Positions 7,153-11,243 of a DNA stretch of 11,243 bases are shown here, in pieces. This DNA comes from Microgenomates group bacterium. GTDB taxonomy: Bacteria > Patescibacteriota > Microgenomatia > UBA1400 > PJMF01. Below the pieces are notes generated by a model, which was given only the letters and a program-made list of their open reading frames with translations, ran no database searches and was not told where the DNA came from. The position numbers and the translations under genes were made by a program. Location of the stretch: assembly GCA_009776965.1 (NCBI GenBank), contig WRMU01000027.1, positions 1 through 11,243 of the forward strand. The letters run 5' to 3'. Each line of letters starts with the position of its first letter. Position 1 is the first letter of the stretch.

Positions 7153-7662
7153 TTAGTGGCTCTCCTTTTTCCACTTTCTGATTTTAGACCGAAAACTACT
7201 AAAAGGGGCGACGGAATTGATATGGAGCCATTTCCAAACCGGCCAACCGGCTTTAATATAAGCCCATTTTCTCTGATCGAGCTCAAAAAGTGTTTTTTCA
7301 TCTAAAGAGTCAATCCAGACAATAAACTCTTTTTTAGATTGGGCAAACTTTTTTAGTAAAGCCGGCAAATTATCTGAGGAATACTGATCATAAAACATCT
7401 GGTACAATTTACTGATTTCATTCCATTTGATGTCTGGAGCGGGAGTGATAACTGTTTTGCCAGACAATTCATCTTTTTCCCACTGCATAATGTGCTCTAA
7501 CCAGCCAATTTGGTAGGCAAGCATTTCTGATGGGGTTTTATCCACACCAGCAACTCTTTTATGAATGTCTTTATTATCCACTTCCTCAAACTCTTTAATG
7601 AATAAGTCATAAGTTTCGTTAATTTTTGCTATTAGCTCGCTTTTGTTTTGGTATTGGGTCAT
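7153..7662 (-). CDS. ClbS/DfsB-family four-helix protein
   Basis: A 169-residue soluble, largely alpha-helical protein. It matches the ClbS/DfsB (DUF1706) family, related in fold to DinB-like four-helix bundles: an N-terminal SELIAKINETYDLFIKEF helix, TPSEMLAYQIGWLEHIMQWEKDELSG (43-68, normally 'kdlLaHl..W'), a PAPDIKWNEI motif (74-83), a LLKKFAQSKKEFIVWIDSLDEKTLF helix pair, and the C-terminal PFSSFRSKIRKWKK (typically 'Y..a..kIRkW'). ClbS of E. coli protects the colibactin producer; the role of most relatives is unknown and may involve protection from electrophilic toxins. The gene lies 28 nt after the tRNA-His 3' end on the same strand with no terminator between, so read-through from the tRNA promoter is possible. 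Its + strand base composition lacks the G excess of the other genes, hinting at recent acquisition. Confidence 0.8.
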   Translation of the reverse strand: MTQYQNKSELIAKINETYDLFIKEFEEVDNKDIHKRVAGVDKTPSEMLAYQIGWLEHIMQWEKDELSGKTVITPAPDIKWNEISKLYQMFYDQYSSDNLPALLKKFAQSKKEFIVWIDSLDEKTLFELDQRKWAYIKAGWPVWKWLHINSVAPFSSFRSKIRKWKKESH

Positions 7663-7690
7663 TTTGGTGCTTTCTTAAATATAGTTTCGT

Positions 7691-7769
7691 TGGGGTATCC
7701 GACGGGGCTCGAACCCGCGACCTCTAGGACCACAACCTAGCGCTCTAAACCAACTGAGCTACGGACACC
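7691..7769 (-). tRNA. tRNA-His (anticodon GTG), CCA encoded
   Basis: Read on the - strand, this folds into a full cloverleaf. The acceptor stem GTGTCCG/CGGATAC carries one G-T pair. The D stem is GCTC/GAGC with a GG-containing loop, the anticodon stem CTAGG/CCTAG holds loop TTGTGGT (anticodon GTG), and the T stem GCGGG/CCCGT holds loop TTCGAGC. An extra 5' G (position -1, window base 7769) pairs with C73, the identity feature of bacterial tRNA-His. CCA is encoded at 7693-7691. The anticodon loop has U33-G34-U35, the recognition sequence for Tgt, whose gene is nearby. Confidence 0.97.
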
Positions 7770-7790
7770 ATTGAGTAAGAACAAGGCTGT

Positions 7791-7796
7791 ATTATA
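7791..7796 (-). promoter_or_regulatory. -10 box for tRNA-His
   Basis: On the - strand this reads TATAAT, a consensus -10 element. Its end lies 21 nt before the tRNA 5' base (7769), so transcription would begin about 14 nt upstream of the mature tRNA. No convincing -35 is seen at 16-18 bp spacing. Confidence 0.55.
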
Positions 7797-7820
7797 ACCT
7801 ATTTTTGGGGGGAAGCATAG

Positions 7821-7826
7821 TATAAT
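7821..7826 (+). promoter_or_regulatory. -10 box for rarA, leaderless spacing
   Basis: TATAAT at 7821-7826 is followed by exactly 7 nt and then the rarA ATG at 7834, the same spacing as before the Lgt-like gene. There is no room for a Shine-Dalgarno sequence downstream of the expected transcription start, so the mRNA would be leaderless. No clear -35 is visible. Confidence 0.6.
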
Positions 7827-7833
7827 ACCCTCA

Positions 7834-9072
7834 ATGCATCAAGAACAATATACGCCATTGGCTGCCTTGCTTCGACCACAAAGGCTAGAGGATTTTGTGG
7901 GACAGGGGAGGTTGATGGGTGAAGGGCAGCCGCTGCGACAAATCTTAGATAAAGGGCAGATTTATTCAATGATTTTTTGGGGACCTCCGGGGGTAGGTAA
8001 GACAAGCCTAGCGAGGCTGATTGCTAAATTGTTGGATAGGCCTTTTTATGAGATTTCGGCAGTATCCTCGGGGAAAAAGGAGCTGAGAGATTTAATTGAT
8101 CAGGCCCCAGTTTTTACGCAGCCGATTATTTTTATTGATGAGATCCACCGATTTAATAAAGCGCAGCAGGATTTTTTGCTGCCTTTTGTGGAAAGCGGAC
8201 AGATTATTCTGATTGGAGCGACGACGGAGAACCCATCTTTTGAGGTGATTGGAGCTTTAATGTCGAGATTGAGGTTGTTTGTGTTTGAGCAATTAACCAC
8301 TGAGGATTTATTAATTTTGATTGAGAAAGCTCTGCGGATTTTGTCGCCCGATAAAAAAATTAAATTGAAGAAGGAGGAGACAGAGTGGTTGGTTAGTTTT
8401 GCGAATGGGGACGCGCGCCAGATGCTCAATTTATTGGATAATACTTGGAATACATTTAATAGTATTGATTTAGAATCCTTAAAGAAAGCTTTGTCTTCGT
8501 CGCTGCGCTATGATAAGAACGGTGAGGAACATTATAATGTGATTAGTGCTTTCATTAAGAGCATGCGCGCGGGAGCGACTGACGCGGCGCTTTATTATTT
8601 GGCGCGGATGGTGGAGAGCGGAGAGGATCCAAAGTTTATCGCTAGGAGAATGGTGGTGTTTGCGAGCGAAGATATTGGGCTAGCGGTGCCGACGGCATTA
8701 GTGGTGGCTAACGGGGTGTTTGAGGCAGTGCATAAGATAGGTTATCCGGAGGCGCAGATTAATTTGGCACATGGAGTGGCGTATTTGGCGAGGTGTAAAA
8801 AGGATAGGCGGGCATATAATGCTTATTTTAGGGCACTGGAGGATGTGAAGACTCATGGTAATTTGCCAGTGCCGATTCATTTGCGCAATGCGCCGACTAA
8901 GATGATGAAAAATCTAGGTTATGGCGCGGGGCAAAAATGGGAGGCGGGGTTTGTGCATGAGAAGGGGTACCTGCCGACGAAGATTAAAAATCGGAAATAT
9001 TTTACTGAGGAGATTATTGGCGATAAGGACGCTTGGAAGAAAGAAAATAATAATGTCGGCAAGAAAAAATAA
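7834..9072 (+). CDS. rarA: Replication-associated recombination protein A (RarA/MgsA), AAA+ ATPase
   Basis: RarA is a clamp-loader-like AAA+ ATPase that works at stalled replication forks. The 412 residues fit the family. Walker A is GPPGVGKT at 50-57, Walker B is IIFIDEIHRF at 98-107, sensor 1 is GATTENPSFEV at 128-138, the arginine finger is in SRLR (144-147), and sensor 2 Arg195 is in NGDARQMLNLLD. The C-terminal tetramerisation part carries the family-specific YNVISAFIKSMR, GEDPKFIARRMVVFASEDIGLA and HLRNAPTKMMKNLGYG blocks. The ATG at 7834 fits the -10 box spacing, and the protein starts like other RarA proteins (PLAALLRPQRLEDFVGQ). Its last 20 bases overlap the start of tgt in another frame. 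No damaged motif was seen. Confidence 0.96.
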   Translation: MHQEQYTPLAALLRPQRLEDFVGQGRLMGEGQPLRQILDKGQIYSMIFWGPPGVGKTSLARLIAKLLDRPFYEISAVSSGKKELRDLIDQAPVFTQPIIFIDEIHRFNKAQQDFLLPFVESGQIILIGATTENPSFEVIGALMSRLRLFVFEQLTTEDLLILIEKALRILSPDKKIKLKKEETEWLVSFANGDARQMLNLLDNTWNTFNSIDLESLKKALSSSLRYDKNGEEHYNVISAFIKSMRAGATDAALYYLARMVESGEDPKFIARRMVVFASEDIGLAVPTALVVANGVFEAVHKIGYPEAQINLAHGVAYLARCKKDRRAYNAYFRALEDVKTHGNLPVPIHLRNAPTKMMKNLGYGAGQKWEAGFVHEKGYLPTKIKNRKYFTEEIIGDKDAWKKENNNVGKKK

Positions 9073-10162
9073 GGCGGAAAAAACAGAAGGGAGGGAAGCA
9101 ATTTTTTGTCCTGATGCCACGAGAGGAGTATTGAGAAGTTTAGATAGTCAAGATATCGCGGCGACTAAGACTAAAGCGATGATCGTGAATACGCTGCATT
9201 TGCGCGAGAGACCTAGAATAGAAAACCTACAAAAGGCGGGAGGGATAAAAAAGCTAATGAATTGGTCGGGGGAGATTATTTCGGATAGTGGGGGCTTCCA
9301 GATTTTTTCGCTTTTTCATAGCAATCCCGACAAGGGAAAAATTGGGGATGAGGGATTGAAGATTTATACGGGAGCGAACAAACAAAAAGTGGATCTATTT
9401 TCGCCGGAGGTTTCCATCCAAACCCAGATGGCGATAGGGAGCGATATCCAGATTTGTTTGGATGATTTCACGAGAATTGACGCTGATGAGAAGGGAGTTG
9501 AGGAAAGTGTGCGGCGAACGATTGGGTGGGCGAGGCGGAGTAAGGAGGAGTTTGAGCGATTGACGGGGCAGAGCGAAAATAAACCACAACTTTTTGCGGT
9601 GATCCAAGGACACAATAATCGGAAATGGCGGCGTTATTGCGCGGATGCTTTGCAGGAAATTGGTTTTGCGGGGTTTGGATTGGGGGGATGGCTGTTTAAT
9701 GAGGATGGAAGCATTGATTATGCTACGATGAAGTTTAATGCAGAGCTGACGAGCGAAAAATATGCCCGCTATGCGATGGGATTTGGGAAGCCGGAAGACG
9801 TGGTGGTCTTGTTCAAAATGGGTTATACGATTTTTGATACAGTGCTGCCCACACGCGATGCGCGCCATGGCAGGCTAAATGTGTTTAATCGAGATAGGGA
9901 AGGAAAAGTGGTGTTAAACATGGATAAATTGCCTAGTGAGCAGGAGCCTTTTTATAGGTATGTATATTTGGATAAAACGACCCAACATGAGGATAATTTA
10001 AGCACACCAGATAAGCATTGTGGTTGTCATACTTGTCGTAACTACTCACTGGCTTATTTAAATCATTTATTCAAAATTGGGGATAGTTTGGCGTGGCGGT
10101 TGGCGACGATTCATAATCTTTATTTTTATCAGGAGTTAATGGGGATATTAAATCTCGCCTAA
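9053..10162 (+). CDS. tgt: tRNA-guanine transglycosylase family protein with altered base pocket
   Basis: Tgt swaps G34 of GUN-anticodon tRNAs (His, Asn, Asp, Tyr) for a 7-deazaguanine (preQ1 in bacteria). The 369 residues keep the catalytic core: D78 in SDSGGFQ, D137 in CLDDFT, Q185 in IQG, nucleophile D262 in FDTVLPTRDARHG, and the zinc site C323, C325, C328 and H354. Substrate-pocket residues differ from the bacterial norm: DECTP reads DDFTR (F139 at the C158 position, Zymomonas numbering) and GGLxVGE reads GGWLFNE (W213, L214, F215, N216, E217). The frame is open to 8921, but that part lies inside rarA. The ATG at 9053, overlapping rarA by 20 bases, gives a short lysine-rich lead into IFCPDATRG, the usual Tgt start region. 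The SD is weak, so coupling to rarA is likely. The stop codon lies in a hairpin loop of a duplicated 51-bp unit. Confidence 0.93.
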   Translation: MSARKNKAEKTEGREAIFCPDATRGVLRSLDSQDIAATKTKAMIVNTLHLRERPRIENLQKAGGIKKLMNWSGEIISDSGGFQIFSLFHSNPDKGKIGDEGLKIYTGANKQKVDLFSPEVSIQTQMAIGSDIQICLDDFTRIDADEKGVEESVRRTIGWARRSKEEFERLTGQSENKPQLFAVIQGHNNRKWRRYCADALQEIGFAGFGLGGWLFNEDGSIDYATMKFNAELTSEKYARYAMGFGKPEDVVVLFKMGYTIFDTVLPTRDARHGRLNVFNRDREGKVVLNMDKLPSEQEPFYRYVYLDKTTQHEDNLSTPDKHCGCHTCRNYSLAYLNHLFKIGDSLAWRLATIHNLYFYQELMGILNLA

Positions 10163-10173
10163 ATCGGCGAGAT
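10152..10173 (-). terminator. Hairpin, copy 1; candidate weak terminator for recQ
   Basis: ATCTCGCC (10152-10159) and GGCGAGAT (10166-10173) form a perfect 8-bp stem with a 6-nt loop that holds the tgt stop codon TAA. On the - strand it is followed by TTTAAT, a short imperfect T-tract; on the + strand no T-tract follows. A terminator for recQ is possible, not certain. Confidence 0.4.
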
Positions 10174-10202
10174 CAGAGGCTAGGAGTTAATGGGGGTATT
10201 AA

Positions 10203-10224
10203 ATCTCGCCTAAATCGGCGAGAT
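10203..10224 (-). terminator. Hairpin, copy 2; candidate weak terminator for recQ
   Basis: This is the same 8-bp stem and 6-nt loop in the second copy of the duplication. On the - strand it starts 13 nt after the recQ stop (10240-10238). The short T-containing stretch after it is again TTTAAT. Two hairpins in series could add to termination efficiency between the converging genes. Confidence 0.45.
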
Positions 10225-10237
10225 CAGAGGCTAGGAG

Positions 10238-11243
10238 TTAATGGGTTTTTTGAACGGCTCTAAAAACAGCTAGAACTGGAGTGACAAACTCGTCCTTCAT
10301 GCTTCGCAGCTGGCGACCGATGCCGGGGATGGCAAAAAGTTGGGTGGTATTCTGGGGGCGGACGGTGATGAGAAAGAGGAGAATATTAAAGGGCAGAATA
10401 AACTCTGGACGGAGACGACGACTGATACCGCGAGCAATGGTTTTTCTGAGCTTGAGGAGTTGTTTGAGGAGGAGCTGATCGCGTTTACTGATAGTGAAAA
10501 GAGTTTGACAGCATAAATCGCAGCGACCGCATGGGGAAAGTTCTTTAGAGGGCTGATTGGTGAAATAATGGATGATATGGCTTTGGCGACAGTGGCGATG
10601 GCTTAAATAGGAGAACTTTTGCATGGCGGTTAATTTTTGCTGGAGGGTTTTTTGGCGATTTTTAGCAGCGCGCTCATTCATTTGGTGGCTGATTTGCCAG
10701 TCGGGAGAGTGGACTAATAAATAGCAGTCTCCGCGCAACCCATCGCGTCCGGCACGACCGACTTCCTGATAATAATTTTCAATATTGGCGGAGGGTTGGG
10801 CATGGATGACGAAGCGAATGTCGCTCTTGTCCACGCCCATACCGAAAGCATTGGTGGCGCAGATGAGGTTTATTTTGCCGCTCATAAAATCGTCTTGGAT
10901 TTGCATGCGCTGCTCTTTAGTGAGGGCACCATGATAGACACCGACGGGAGTGGGGAAAAGATGAAGCTTGTTTAAGTAGGCAGCTAGTTCTTTGGCAGCT
11001 TTTCTAGTGAGGGTGTAGATAATGCCGGCTTGGTCGGGGTGGCGGCGGAGAATGCGCAGGAGTTGGATTTTCTTGACGGTGGTGGTGGGGCAGTGGAGGA
11101 CGTTGAGAAAAAGGTTGTCGCGGGCGAAGGAGCGGGTAAAGACAGTGGGGTTGTCCAACCCCAAAAAATTGAGCATGTCTTTGGTGCAAGAAGGCGTGGT
11201 GGTGGCGGTGAGGGCGACGAGGGGAGGGCGAGGCGAGAGGCTG
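10238..11243 (-). CDS. recQ: RecQ-family ATP-dependent DNA helicase, 5' partial
   Basis: A superfamily 2 DNA helicase (3'-5') for recombination and repair. The visible 334 residues begin inside motif III (VALTATTTP, 9-17), because the frame is open to the window edge. An internal Met near 11176 is not the true start. Present are the second helicase domain with AGIIYTLTRK, GVYHGALTKEQR and ATNAFGMGVDKSDIRFVIH (129-147), and motif VI in QEVGRAGRDG (159-168). The zinc-binding region has C218, C238, C241 and C244. An HRDC-like domain (about 253-330, with RPQNTTQLFAIPGIG) follows almost at once, so the winged-helix (RQC) domain found between zinc and HRDC domains in E. coli RecQ seems to be missing. 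The Walker A and DEAH motifs lie beyond the window. The gene converges on tgt. Confidence 0.93.
   Translation of the reverse strand, partial: SLSPRPPLVALTATTTPSCTKDMLNFLGLDNPTVFTRSFARDNLFLNVLHCPTTTVKKIQLLRILRRHPDQAGIIYTLTRKAAKELAAYLNKLHLFPTPVGVYHGALTKEQRMQIQDDFMSGKINLICATNAFGMGVDKSDIRFVIHAQPSANIENYYQEVGRAGRDGLRGDCYLLVHSPDWQISHQMNERAAKNRQKTLQQKLTAMQKFSYLSHRHCRQSHIIHYFTNQPSKELSPCGRCDLCCQTLFTISKRDQLLLKQLLKLRKTIARGISRRLRPEFILPFNILLFLITVRPQNTTQLFAIPGIGRQLRSMKDEFVTPVLAVFRAVQKTH

Larger units (their letters stand above)
10131..10245. repeat. 51-bp tandem duplication (2 copies plus 13 bp) between tgt and recQ
   Basis: Copy 1 is 10131-10181, copy 2 is 10182-10232, and a third partial copy of 13 bp is 10233-10245. 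Copies 1 and 2 differ only at one base (A at 10145, G at 10196). Copy 1 contains the last tgt codons and stop, and the partial third copy contains the recQ stop. The unit is 17 codons long, but the tgt frame is already closed in copy 1. The near-identity points to a recent duplication. Confidence 0.95.

Noticed and set aside
6496..7769. VanZ-like, ClbS-like and tRNA genes as a mobile antibiotic-resistance island
   Set aside because: No integrase, transposase, attachment-site duplication or terminal repeat is visible; both families are common without a resistance role.
8921..9052. Upstream extension of the tgt reading frame
   Set aside because: It is an arginine-rich out-of-frame reading of rarA, and known Tgt homology begins after the ATG at 9053.
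11174..11176. ATG as the start of recQ
   Set aside because: The frame continues upstream with clear RecQ motif III sequence (VALTATTTP), so the gene is cut by the window edge.
1..11243. A CRISPR array, toxin-antitoxin pair, phage module or other defence system
   Set aside because: No spaced direct repeats and no nuclease, reverse transcriptase, restriction or phage genes were found; the only tandem repeat is the 51-bp duplication, which has no spacers.

Overview
The window is gene-dense bacterial chromosome. It carries eleven protein-coding genes and one tRNA gene, very short intergenic gaps, several gene overlaps, and two genes cut by the window edges. The content suggests a small-genome bacterium of the Candidate Phyla Radiation (Patescibacteria) type. 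The pointers are a GT-C glycosyltransferase next to small membrane proteins, a divergent Lgt-like protein, compact housekeeping genes, and genes whose -10 box lies directly before the ATG. This assignment is an inference from gene style, not from a marker gene. TGA works as a stop codon (ends of the Lgt-like and RluA-type genes), so the UGA=Gly code of Gracilibacteria/Absconditabacteria does not apply. The + strand is G-rich in most of the window, even where genes lie on the - strand, so it is probably the leading strand.

Layout: 1-1443 (+) is a partial membrane glycosyltransferase. It runs tail to tail into a small membrane protein of possible YdjM/DUF457 type (1420-1902, -). From a shared, nearly palindromic promoter region (1909-1926) transcription diverges into the YdjM-like gene and into an Lgt-like protein (1934-2734, +). 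The Lgt-like gene is coupled by an ATGA overlap to an RluA-family pseudouridine synthase (2731-3561). A good sigma70-type promoter then serves enolase (3627-4913), followed by cofactor-independent phosphoglycerate mutase (4959-6482). These two enzymes catalyse consecutive steps of lower glycolysis. On the - strand follow a VanZ-family membrane protein (6496-7143), a ClbS/DfsB-family protein (7153-7662) and tRNA-His(GTG) (7691-7769). Diverging from the tRNA are rarA (7834-9072) and tgt (9053-10162), which overlap by 20 bases. A 51-bp tandem duplication containing a hairpin lies between the converging tgt and recQ genes. recQ (- strand) runs off the right edge.

The genes serve housekeeping roles: glycolysis (eno, gpmI), RNA modification (RluA-type enzyme, Tgt), replication-fork and recombination maintenance (RarA, RecQ) and envelope functions (glycosyltransferase, Lgt-like, VanZ-like). 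I found no complete new multi-gene system, phage, IS element or CRISPR array. The points most worth checking are: (1) repeated leaderless-type promoter architecture, with -10 boxes 6 or 7 nt from the ATG; (2) a Tgt with aromatic replacements at the residues that set base specificity; (3) an Lgt homologue that has lost most catalytic residues; (4) a duplicated hairpin unit that contains both convergent stop codons; (5) a RecQ that seems to lack its winged-helix domain; (6) a ClbS-like gene beside a tRNA with base composition unlike its surroundings.
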